A stretch of 12,429 nt of DNA from PNC22 sp035654175. Lineage in GTDB: Bacteria; Planctomycetota; Phycisphaerae; Phycisphaerales; UBA1924. Positions 5,223 to 12,032 of the stretch are shown here, piece by piece (position 1 is the stretch's first letter; each line of letters begins with the position of its first letter). Under the pieces are notes generated by a model, which saw only the letters and a program-made list of their open reading frames with translations, searched no databases and was not told the origin of the DNA. The stretch is from the NCBI GenBank assembly GCA_035654175.1, contig DASRXL010000042.1:1-12429 (forward strand). Direction: 5' to 3'. The translations under genes and the position numbers were made by a program.

Positions 5223-7742
5223 GTGACGGATCACAACCGCTGGGATGTCGCACGGGGGAAGCCAGGGCTGAACGCGATCGCCGTCGCGGCGATCATCTGC
5301 GCCTGCGGCCTCGCGGCGCCTGCCGCCCTCGCGCAGGACGAGGACCCCGAGCAGCCGGCGGAGCAGCCCGCCGGCGACGGCCTCGACCAGCCCGTCTTCG
5401 AGCCCGCGGGCGGCGACTCGGTCACCTTCCTCCCGATGAGCGAGCCCATCGAGCTCATGGAGATCGTCAACTTCATCGTCGACGAGCTGGGGATCAACGT
5501 CGCGACGAAGGGCACGGTCACCGGCACGGTCATGTTCAACGCCGAGCAGGAGGTGCCGCGCGACCAGCTCCTCTCGCTGATGGAGGCGCTGCTCGCCCAG
5601 TACAACTACTCGCTGGTGCTCGATCCCGTGGGCATCTACACGATCCAGCCCGCCGCCGAGGTGCCGCAGACCTTCGCCGGCGACTTCGCCACGACCAAGA
5701 TCATCTCGACGCCGAACATCAAGCCCTCGTCGCTCAAGGCGGTCATCGATCCCACCGCCCAGCCCGGCCAGCCGGGCGCGCGCCAGATCTCCTACGTGGA
5801 CGACCTCGGCATCATCGTCGTCACCGATTCACCCCGGCGCGTCCGCGCTCTCGAAGAGCTCATCGAGCAGGTGCTCGCCGAGTACAGGCGGACGGAGTTC
5901 ACCCGCATCGACCTGATCCACGTCGGAGCCCAGGCCGCGCGCGAGCGCGCCATCTCGCTCGTCGGCCAGGCCAACACCCTGCGCACCGCCGTCCCCGGCC
6001 AGGAGCAGGTCATCCAGAACCCCGGCCAGGCCTCCAGCCTCGACAACCTCGCCGACCGGCTCACCATCGATCCCTCCGGCAATGCCCTGATGTTCCGCGG
6101 CACACCGGAGGAGCTCGACCAGGTCCGCAACATCCTCAAGCTCATCGACGTCGAGACCACCCTCATCCCCAAGGAGTACACCGCCGGCGCCGGCGCCGCC
6201 ATGATCGCCAACATCGCCAGCCAGCGCGGCCTCGGCGAGGTCATCGAGCTCGAGGACTCCCTCGACGACACCCAGCAGCCCTTCTTCGGCCAGTTTGGAC
6301 GCAACAACCAGGGCCAGGGGCAGTTCGACCAGCAGAGCACCCTCGGCGGCGGCTCGGTCATGATGGTCGACGCCGCCCGCGGCAAGATCCTCTACTACGG
6401 CACCAACCAGCAGCAGGAGCAGCTCGGCAAGCTCATCGAGGCCCTCGAGATCGAGCTCGACGAGATGGTCATCGAGCGATACGCCGTCCGCAACGTCAAG
6501 GCCGAGGACCTCGCCACCCTCCTCCAGGACGTCATCGAGAGCGATTCCGGCACCGAGAGCCCGCTCCTGCCCGGAGCCCGCGGCAATCAGACCGGAACGC
6601 AGGGCGGGAACGCCTTCCAGCAGCTCCTCCGCGCCCAGCAGGAAGCCGAGGGCGGCCAGGCCGCCGAGGGCAGCTTCATCGCGACCCCGGAAGACTCCTT
6701 CGTCACCTTCCACGAGGAGACCAACGTCGTCATCGTGAAGGCCCCGCTCAAGCTCCAGCAGCAGTTCGCCCGCATCATCGAGGAGCTCGACGTCCGCCGC
6801 CCGCAGGTCTACGTGGACGTCAAGATCCTCGCCGTCTCGAACACGAAGGACTTCACGCTCACCGTCGAGGGCCAGCTCCAGGCCGGCCAGTTCTTCACGC
6901 AGACCGCCTTCGGCCTCGGCACCCGGGCCGAGGGCGGCGGCTACACCGACCCGAAGGTCCCGCTCCCGGGCCTCGGCGGCTACTCCGCCTCGCTCATCAA
7001 GAGCAGCTACGTCCCCTTCATCCTCAACGCCATCCAGACCAACACCGACGCCCGCATCCTCTCCTCGCCCCAGCTCCTCGCCAACGACAACACCGAGGCC
7101 TCGATCAACAGCGTCGAGGAGCAGCCCTTCACCACCACCACCGCCGGCCAGACCACCGACCAGACCACCTTCGGCGGCTACGAGGAGGCCGGCACCTCGC
7201 TCACCATCACCCCTAGCATCTCCGAGGCAGGCTACCTCCGCCTCGCGTACGAGATCGAGCTCTCCAACTTCACCGGCGCCGGCGAGGAGGGCATCCCCCC
7301 GCCCAAGAACACCCGCAACGTCAGCTCCGAATCGGTGACCATCCCCTCCGACACCACCATCGTCGTCGGCGGCATCAAGGTCGAGGACGCACGCAAAACG
7401 ATCGTCAAGGTGCCGCTGCTCGGAGATATCCCGATCCTCGGCCTGCTCTTCCGGGACACCAACAAGATCAGCGCCGAGCAGGTGCTCTACATCTTCATCA
7501 CCCCCCGCATCTTGAACGACCGCAACTTCGCCGACCTCCGCCTCCTCACCCGCGGCCCGCAGGACTTCGCCGGCATCGCTCCCGACGTGCCCGAGCTCTC
7601 CCCCACCAAGATCGAGCTCATCAGCCCCGCCCTCGATGCCGACGCCGACGACCTCCCCGGGCTGCCCGGCGGCGAGGACCCGGCCATCATCCCCCTCACC
7701 GAGGACGACGCCGGCGTCGTCCGGCGCGGGGAGGGCCGCTGA
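5223..7742 (+). CDS. gspD: Type II secretion system secretin GspD
   Basis: This outer-membrane secretin forms the multimeric gated pore through which folded proteins leave the periplasm. The 839-residue product starts at GTG 5223 with AAGGAG 8 nt upstream. Residues 1-37 form a signal peptide with a hydrophobic core (AIAVAAIICACGLAAPAA) and probable cleavage ALA-QD. An N0 domain (about 48-120) is followed by N1-N3-type ring domains: DDLGIIVVTDSPRRVRALEEL in N1, and TFHEETNVVIVKAP plus FARIIEELDVRRPQ in the last. A Gln/Gly/Phe-rich insertion (about 345-378) interrupts the middle. The secretin beta-barrel domain runs from about 527 to 770. It contains ARILSSPQLLANDNTEA and the signature VPLLGDIPILGLLFR (730-744). 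An acidic tail follows at 775-839. It is followed 2 nt later by gspE. A type IV pilus secretin role (PilQ) is less likely, because no AMIN domain is visible and the N0-N3 order fits GspD. Confidence 0.93.
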   Translation: MTDHNRWDVARGKPGLNAIAVAAIICACGLAAPAALAQDEDPEQPAEQPAGDGLDQPVFEPAGGDSVTFLPMSEPIELMEIVNFIVDELGINVATKGTVTGTVMFNAEQEVPRDQLLSLMEALLAQYNYSLVLDPVGIYTIQPAAEVPQTFAGDFATTKIISTPNIKPSSLKAVIDPTAQPGQPGARQISYVDDLGIIVVTDSPRRVRALEELIEQVLAEYRRTEFTRIDLIHVGAQAARERAISLVGQANTLRTAVPGQEQVIQNPGQASSLDNLADRLTIDPSGNALMFRGTPEELDQVRNILKLIDVETTLIPKEYTAGAGAAMIANIASQRGLGEVIELEDSLDDTQQPFFGQFGRNNQGQGQFDQQSTLGGGSVMMVDAARGKILYYGTNQQQEQLGKLIEALEIELDEMVIERYAVRNVKAEDLATLLQDVIESDSGTESPLLPGARGNQTGTQGGNAFQQLLRAQQEAEGGQAAEGSFIATPEDSFVTFHEETNVVIVKAPLKLQQQFARIIEELDVRRPQVYVDVKILAVSNTKDFTLTVEGQLQAGQFFTQTAFGLGTRAEGGGYTDPKVPLPGLGGYSASLIKSSYVPFILNAIQTNTDARILSSPQLLANDNTEASINSVEEQPFTTTTAGQTTDQTTFGGYEEAGTSLTITPSISEAGYLRLAYEIELSNFTGAGEEGIPPPKNTRNVSSESVTIPSDTTIVVGGIKVEDARKTIVKVPLLGDIPILGLLFRDTNKISAEQVLYIFITPRILNDRNFADLRLLTRGPQDFAGIAPDVPELSPTKIELISPALDADADDLPGLPGGEDPAIIPLTEDDAGVVRRGEGR

Positions 7743-7744
7743 CG

Positions 7745-9478
7745 ATGGCCGGAGGCCCGCTCGCCAGATTTCGCTCCGGCGGCGCGACGCCGCCCAACGC
7801 GCGCAGCGCGCCCGCCGACGCGCCGGGCGCCCTCGCGCTCGACGAATCATCGCACGTCGCCGAGCAGCTCGGCCCCCTGCGCCTGAGCCCCGACCAGCTC
7901 CGCCTCTACCGCCACGCCGAGGGCTCCGACACCGACCCGTGGGACGTGATGCTCTCGATGCTTGCGATGGACGAGCAGCAGGCGCTCTCCAAGCTCGCCG
8001 AGCGCACCGGCCTCGAGTTCCGCCTCGAGCCCCGCCTCCAGGAGTCCGCCAGCAAGTTCTACGAGACCGTGCCCCCCGAGCTGGCCCGCCAGCAGAACGT
8101 CGCCGGCGTCGAGAGCGACGGCCACGCCATGCGCGTCGCCACGGCCCAGCCCCTCCAGCCCGCCGTCTTCAGCATGCTCGAGGACATGCTCGGCATGCCC
8201 CTGCGCATCATCCTCAGCCCCCGCGCCGCCGTCGCCAACCTCATCAACCGCGGCTACGAGCAGCGCGGCGACCTCGTCACCGAGATCATCGAGGAGATGC
8301 CCCTCGACGCCCGCGCCATCGAGAGCGTCGCCGCAGGCGTCGGGTCCGCCACCGACCTCCTCAGCCTCGCGCGCCAGACGCCGGTCATCCGTCTCGTCAA
8401 CATGATCCTCTTCGAGGCCCTCCGCCGGCGCGCCAGCGACATCCACGTCCACCCGATGGAGAACAAGCTCGTCATCCGCTTCCGCGTCGACGGCATGCTG
8501 ATGGACGCGTTCAGCCCGCCGATGTCCCTCGCCGCCGCGATCTCCAGCCGCCTCAAGGTCATGACCGAGCTCGACATCGCCAACCGCCACTCGCCGCAGG
8601 ACGGCCACACCTCCGTCCGCGTCGGCCAGAAGAAGATCGACATCCGCCTCTCGGTCATCCCCACCGTCTACGGCGAGCGCCTCGTGCTCCGCCTGCTCGA
8701 CCAGAGCCAGACGCAGCTCTCGCTCGACCAGATCGGCATGGGCAAGAAGATGCAGGCCATGCTCATGGACCTGGTGGATAGGCCCACGGGCATGATCCTC
8801 GTCACCGGCCCCACCGGCTCGGGCAAGACCACCACGCTCTACGCCGCGCTCGGGCGCATCGACCGCACCAGCCGCAACGTCATGACCATCGAGGACCCGG
8901 TCGAGTACCACCTCGAGGGCATCAGCCAGATGCAGGTGAACCCCAAGCGCGGCGTGACCTTCGCCACCGGCCTGCGCTCCCTCCTGCGTCAAGACCCCGA
9001 CGTGATCCTCGTCGGCGAGATCCGCGACCAGGAGACAGCGCAGCTCGCGATCCAGGCCTCTCTCACCGGCCACCTCGTGCTCGCCACGCTCCACACCAAC
9101 GACGCTCCCAGCGCCATCCCCCGCCTGATCGATATCGGCCTCGAGCCCTACCTCATCACCTCGTCGCTCATGGCCGTGATGGCCCAACGCCTCGTCCGGC
9201 GCACCTGCGTCGTCTGCGGCGGCGGCGGGCGCAGCCCCACCGACCCCGGCGAGCAGTGCGACGCCTGCTACGGCGCCGGCTACCGCGGGCGCCTGGCCGT
9301 CTACGAGATCATGACCATGAACGACGAGCTCCGCCGCCTCACCGCCGCCCAGGCCGACGGCGTCACCCTCTACCAGAGCGCCGTCAACTCCGGCTTCGCC
9401 CCTATGCGCGTGGACGGCGCCGAGAAGGTCGCCCAGGGCCTCACCGACCAGGCCGAGCTCTACCGGGTGCTGCACTGA
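7745..9478 (+). CDS. gspE: Type II secretion / type IV pilus assembly ATPase GspE
   Basis: This cytoplasmic AAA-like hexameric ATPase powers pseudopilus assembly. The product is 577 residues. Residues 1-50 are a Pro/Ala-rich leader. Residues about 60-190 form the N-terminal GspE/MshE-type domain that docks to the membrane platform. The ATPase core holds Walker A GPTGSGKTT (355-363), the Asp box TIEDPVEYH, Walker B DVILVGEIRD (419-428) and the His box (GHLVLATLHTND). A zinc-binding tetracysteine follows: CVVC (488-491) and CDAC (505-508). The 13-residue loop between the pairs is shorter than in classic GspE. The presence of the Cys module and the GspD neighbour argue against a retraction ATPase (PilT). 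ATG 7745 lies 2 nt after the gspD stop, with GGGAGGG in the end of gspD serving as ribosome site, so translation is probably coupled. GspF and the pseudopilins must be encoded elsewhere. Confidence 0.93.
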   Translation: MAGGPLARFRSGGATPPNARSAPADAPGALALDESSHVAEQLGPLRLSPDQLRLYRHAEGSDTDPWDVMLSMLAMDEQQALSKLAERTGLEFRLEPRLQESASKFYETVPPELARQQNVAGVESDGHAMRVATAQPLQPAVFSMLEDMLGMPLRIILSPRAAVANLINRGYEQRGDLVTEIIEEMPLDARAIESVAAGVGSATDLLSLARQTPVIRLVNMILFEALRRRASDIHVHPMENKLVIRFRVDGMLMDAFSPPMSLAAAISSRLKVMTELDIANRHSPQDGHTSVRVGQKKIDIRLSVIPTVYGERLVLRLLDQSQTQLSLDQIGMGKKMQAMLMDLVDRPTGMILVTGPTGSGKTTTLYAALGRIDRTSRNVMTIEDPVEYHLEGISQMQVNPKRGVTFATGLRSLLRQDPDVILVGEIRDQETAQLAIQASLTGHLVLATLHTNDAPSAIPRLIDIGLEPYLITSSLMAVMAQRLVRRTCVVCGGGGRSPTDPGEQCDACYGAGYRGRLAVYEIMTMNDELRRLTAAQADGVTLYQSAVNSGFAPMRVDGAEKVAQGLTDQAELYRVLH

Positions 9479-9491
9479 GACGCGTGCGAGC

Positions 9492-9509
9492 CCCGAGCGC
9501 AAGCTCGGG
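9492..9509 (+). terminator. GNRA-loop hairpin downstream of gspE
   Basis: CCCGAGC-GCAA-GCTCGGG is a perfect 7-bp stem closed by a GCAA tetraloop, starting 13 nt after the gspE stop. A second hairpin (CTGTGG-CTT-CCACAG, 9511-9525) follows immediately. Neither has a T-tract. Together they probably end or protect the gspDE transcript. A dispersed REP-like sequence is an alternative. Confidence 0.4.
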
Positions 9510-9591
9510 ACTGTGGCTTCCACAGGTCATTCGCAAGGTTAGATAGAATAACCCAGGACGTCATCGCGTTGCAGAACGACTGGGTGAAGGG

Positions 9592-9626
9592 GTGCTGAGT
9601 GCTCAGTGCTCAGTGCTCAGTGCTGA
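9592..9626 (+). repeat. Left heptamer array (5 x GTGCTSA)
   Basis: Five head-to-tail heptamers: GTGCTGA, three copies of GTGCTCA, then GTGCTGA. The TCA at 9617-9619 supplies the stop codon of the enclosed minus-strand gene. The array is the inverted counterpart of 10035-10069, with one C/C mismatch in each of the three central units. Confidence 0.95.
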
Positions 9627-10018
9627 AATGGTTGCGTAGATCGGGGCTTGGTGCGGGTGCGGGCGACCAACGTTCGTAGGCCGGAGACGACCCGGCTGGT
9701 TTGTTCCGCCAGACGCATGATCTCGTCGGCCCGGTCGGGCGAGAGGTGCTGTGCATCCAGGGCGACGTACACGTGGGATCGCAGCTCGGCGCACGAGGCC
9801 TTAGCCACGGACAGGAACTGGTGAAACTCGCCGGCCCGACTCCGATCGAAGCCTTCAGCGATATTGGCCATGATCGACACCGACGCGCGACGCATCTGGT
9901 CCCGCAGCCCAAAGTCCCGCGCCAGCGTCCCTTCCGCGGTCGCCACGTACACGACTCGCGTCAACTCCCTCGCCCTCTGCCACGCCACCAAATCCTCAAA
10001 CCGCCGCACCCCACCCAT
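9617..10018 (-). CDS. Four-helix-bundle protein (S23 / 23S rRNA intervening-sequence family)
   Basis: The product (133 residues) belongs to the small all-helical family found in 23S rRNA intervening sequences and related to the Avd proteins of diversity-generating retroelements. Biochemical function is unknown; members are basic and pentamer-forming or nucleic-acid associated in the Avd branch. The family core is clear: FEDLVAWQRARELTRVVY (helix 1, about 7-24), LRDQMRRASVSIMANIAEGF (helix 2, about 38-57), GEFHQFLSVAKASCAELRSH (helix 3, about 63-82), then helix 4 at about 95-118. A 15-residue basic tail follows. I chose ATG 10018 because a GGAGGGAGGGGGAGG run lies just upstream. Upstream in-frame codons come from the repeat array. 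Codons such as TTT, TTG, GAT, GAA and CGA are frequent here and rare in the neighbouring gsp genes, which points to transfer. The stop codon lies in the left array. Confidence 0.88.
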   Translation of the reverse strand: MGGVRRFEDLVAWQRARELTRVVYVATAEGTLARDFGLRDQMRRASVSIMANIAEGFDRSRAGEFHQFLSVAKASCAELRSHVYVALDAQHLSPDRADEIMRLAEQTSRVVSGLRTLVARTRTKPRSTQPFQH

Positions 10019-10034
10019 GCCTCCCCCTCCCTCC

Positions 10035-10069
10035 TCAGCACTCAGCACTCAGCACTCAGCACTCAGTAC
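10035..10069 (-). repeat. Right heptamer array (5 x TCAGCAC)
   Basis: Four perfect TCAGCAC units and a terminal TCAGTAC, read on the plus strand. Their complement is GTGCTGA, the same unit type as the left array. The array lies 17 nt upstream of the start codon of the enclosed gene, whose ribosome site begins where the array ends. It is 1 nt away from the outer inverted-repeat arm. Confidence 0.95.
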
Positions 10070-10073
10070 TCCC

Positions 10074-10727
10074 CTACACCCGCACCATAATGTCGTCGAG
10101 CGGCTTGCGCTCAATGTCCGGCACCACGCACCCCTCCGCCGGATACCCCATCGGAATAAGCAGGAACGGCCGCTCGTGCCCCGGCCGCTCCAGCACCTCC
10201 GCCAGGAACCCCATCGGGCTCGGGGTGTGCGTCAGCGTCCCCAGCCCTGCGTGATGCGCCGCCGCCAAGAGCATCCCGCAGGCGATGCCCACGCTCTCGT
10301 TCGCGTAGTACACCTGCCCGCCCTCGTCGCTCTTCATCAGCTTGAACACCACGATCAGCCACGGCGCGACCTCCAGAAACTCCTTGTGCTCGTCGGTCCC
10401 CAGCGCCGCCAGGTCCTCCAGCCACTCGTCGCTCGCCCGGCGCTCGTAGAACTCCCGCTCCTCCGCCTCCGCGGCCTCCCTGATCCGGCGCTTCACCCCC
10501 GGGTCGCTCACCGCCACGAACCGCCACGGCTGCTTGTTCGCCCCGCTCGGGGCCGTCCCCGCCGCGCGGATTACCCACTCGATCGTCTCCGCCGATACTG
10601 GCCGGTCGCTGAACATCCGCACCGTCCGGCGCAGGCGCATCACCTCGTAGAACCGCCTCGCGGCCTCTTCGGGCGGCTCGCCCGGGTCGTGCCGCTCCAG
10701 GGGAACATGCCGTGGGGGAATCGTCAT
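10074..10727 (-). CDS. Iodotyrosine deiodinase-like flavoprotein (nitroreductase fold)
   Basis: This is a predicted FMN enzyme of 217 residues. The fold markers are RRTVRMFSDRPV (33-44), the FMN-binding APSGANKQPW (59-68), ESVGIACGMLLAAAHHAGL (144-162) and THTPSPMGF (166-174). It matches the iodotyrosine deiodinase (IYD) branch rather than generic nitroreductases. Glu90, Tyr94 and Lys115 keep the E-x3-Y-x20-K spacing of the IYD active-site lid that clamps the iodotyrosine zwitterion. The C-terminus ERKPLDDIMVRV closely matches the end of animal IYD. In known members the reaction is reductive dehalogenation of mono- and diiodotyrosine. The actual substrate here is inferred. No signal peptide or membrane anchor is visible, so it is cytoplasmic. 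ATG 10727 has GGAGGAGG 6 nt upstream. It stands alone, divergent from the next gene by 136 nt. Its stop codon touches the repeat-bounded unit downstream. Confidence 0.88.
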   Translation of the reverse strand: MTIPPRHVPLERHDPGEPPEEAARRFYEVMRLRRTVRMFSDRPVSAETIEWVIRAAGTAPSGANKQPWRFVAVSDPGVKRRIREAAEAEEREFYERRASDEWLEDLAALGTDEHKEFLEVAPWLIVVFKLMKSDEGGQVYYANESVGIACGMLLAAAHHAGLGTLTHTPSPMGFLAEVLERPGHERPFLLIPMGYPAEGCVVPDIERKPLDDIMVRV

Positions 10728-10863
10728 TGCAATCCTCCTCCATGCGGATGGCTATCAAAGTAACGGCTCGGCGCGATACAGGGCGCCCCGCGCGGTGTCC
10801 TGCTGGTGTGGGCCGGGGCCGCCCCCTGACCGCGCCGAGCGCCACGAGAGGAGTTCGAGACAC

Positions 10864-12024
10864 ATGCATCCGCTGCGCAGCAACCGTCGTTCCCGTCCGG
10901 TCTTCCTTGCGATCGCGGCAGTGCTCCTCGCGCCGAGCCTCGGCGCGGCTCAGACCGGGACCCCGTCGGCGCAAGAAGTCGAGGTCCGCCTCGGCCTCAC
11001 GCCCGAGGAGTCCGCGGCACTCCTGGATTCCATGGCGCCTACGGACGCCGGCCCGGTCTATTACCAGCTCTTCCTGCAGCTCCACTCGGAGCTCGAGGCG
11101 GCGTTTCACTACTTCCAGGGCGAGTCCGCCACGGCGGAGCAGGACGCCGAGACCGCCGAGCTCGTAGGTATCACGCGCGAGCGGGCCACCGAAGCGCTCG
11201 TGAACGCCCAGCCGCTCATCGAGCGGCTCGTCTGGGCCTCGAACCTGGAGCACTGCGATTTCGGCGTCATGTACCAGGACGGATGGGGCGCGCTGCTCCC
11301 ACATCTGGGCAAGATGCGTGCCGCGTCGCGGATCCTCCGCGCCGACGCCTGGCGCCAGCTCGAATCCGGCGACCCGGACGCCGCCGCCGCCCGGCTCGCC
11401 GCGATATACAACGCGGCGCGCCATGTCTCGCGCGACCGGATCCTCATCTCGTCGCTCGTGGGCATCGCGATCGCCGCGCACGCGCACCAGCTCACCGAGC
11501 ACATGCTCGAGCACGGCACGCTGACCGACGAGGGACGCGACCTGATCATCGCCGCGCTCGAGCGCTTCGAGGCCGATGATCCGTTCAACACCCGCGAGTG
11601 CATCAAGATGGAAGGCGCGATCACCATTGGCTGGCTCGCGAAGGAGTACGGCGACAAGGCCGACGCCGGCGCACTGCTCCTCGAGCTGAGCCCCGATCCC
11701 GAGCTCGATCCGGGCCATGCCGCGAACATCCGGCGGCTCAACGGCGCGGCCGTTGTCGCGGAGGCCCGCCGCCTCACGCCCTTCTACGAACAGGCCCTGC
11801 GGCTCTGGGACCGCCCCGACGCAGCCGAAAGGCTCGACGCCCTGAGCGCGATGGGCGAAGTCGGCGCATATGGCGAACTGGGGAGACTGTTCGCCCCAGC
11901 CCTGGGGCGTGCCCGCGAGGGCGATGCCAAGGGACAAGCCCAATTGGCCGAAACGCTCACGGCTCTTCAGGCGTACCGGGAACCGAAGTCCGACGCCAAG
12001 GCGTCCCCCGCGTCCGGCGACTGA
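10864..12024 (+). CDS. Exported helical protein, planctomycete-type uncharacterised family
   Basis: The product (386 residues) begins with a signal peptide: a basic stretch (RSNRRSRP), a hydrophobic core (VFLAIAAVLLAPSLGAA) and probable cleavage GAA-QT after residue 29. The mature protein is acidic and appears entirely helical, with no enzyme motif I can recognise. A conserved-looking block runs from HCDFGVMYQDGWGALLPHL (130-148) through ESGDPDAAAARLAAIYNAARH to ISSLVGIAIAAHAHQ. I associate this pattern with a paralogous exported family in planctomycetes. Only two cysteines, Cys131 and Cys246, remain in the mature chain, so a disulfide is possible. ATG 10864 was chosen because GAGAGGAG lies 10 nt upstream and the signal peptide starts there; upstream in-frame codons are Pro/Arg/Cys noise. 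An ECF sigma factor gene starts 8 nt after the stop, suggesting one transcript. Confidence 0.75.
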   Translation: MHPLRSNRRSRPVFLAIAAVLLAPSLGAAQTGTPSAQEVEVRLGLTPEESAALLDSMAPTDAGPVYYQLFLQLHSELEAAFHYFQGESATAEQDAETAELVGITRERATEALVNAQPLIERLVWASNLEHCDFGVMYQDGWGALLPHLGKMRAASRILRADAWRQLESGDPDAAAARLAAIYNAARHVSRDRILISSLVGIAIAAHAHQLTEHMLEHGTLTDEGRDLIIAALERFEADDPFNTRECIKMEGAITIGWLAKEYGDKADAGALLLELSPDPELDPGHAANIRRLNGAAVVAEARRLTPFYEQALRLWDRPDAAERLDALSAMGEVGAYGELGRLFAPALGRAREGDAKGQAQLAETLTALQAYREPKSDAKASPASGD

Positions 12025-12032
12025 GCCTTTCG

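Larger units (their letters stand above)
9582..10081. mobile_element. Putative mobile unit: four-helix-bundle gene enclosed by inverted heptamer arrays
   Basis: Two arrays of five 7-bp repeats (9592-9626 and 10035-10069) face each other in inverted orientation around a single small gene on the minus strand. Outside the arrays a further imperfect inverted match is present: GGGTGAAGGG at 9582-9591 against CCCCTACACCC at 10071-10081. The ends of the unit could therefore pair over about 45 nt. The enclosed gene differs from its neighbours in codon choice. No transposase is encoded. The right arm overlaps the stop codon of the neighbouring nitroreductase-fold gene. Treating this as one mobile unit is inference from symmetry and codon use. 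Confidence 0.45.

Noticed and set aside
5829..9523. Long minus-strand frames (5829-7850 and 7847-9523) opposite gspD and gspE
   Set aside because: They are Gly/Asp/Leu-rich translations with no domain pattern. The plus strand encodes full secretin and ATPase signatures.
9120..9560. A small plus-strand frame at the end of gspE (9256-9546)
   Set aside because: It is an out-of-frame shadow of the GspE zinc module and C-terminal region, with an Arg/His-rich translation.
9592..10069. Heptamer arrays considered as a CRISPR or minisatellite
   Set aside because: The units are 7 bp and directly abutting, with no spacers. The two arrays are inverted around one gene, which does not fit CRISPR or a simple minisatellite.
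10712..11167. A 151-codon plus-strand frame overlapping the start of the exported-protein gene
   Set aside because: It is Arg/Ser-rich and lacks a ribosome site. The signal-peptide gene from 10864 in another frame has both a ribosome site and coherent protein features.
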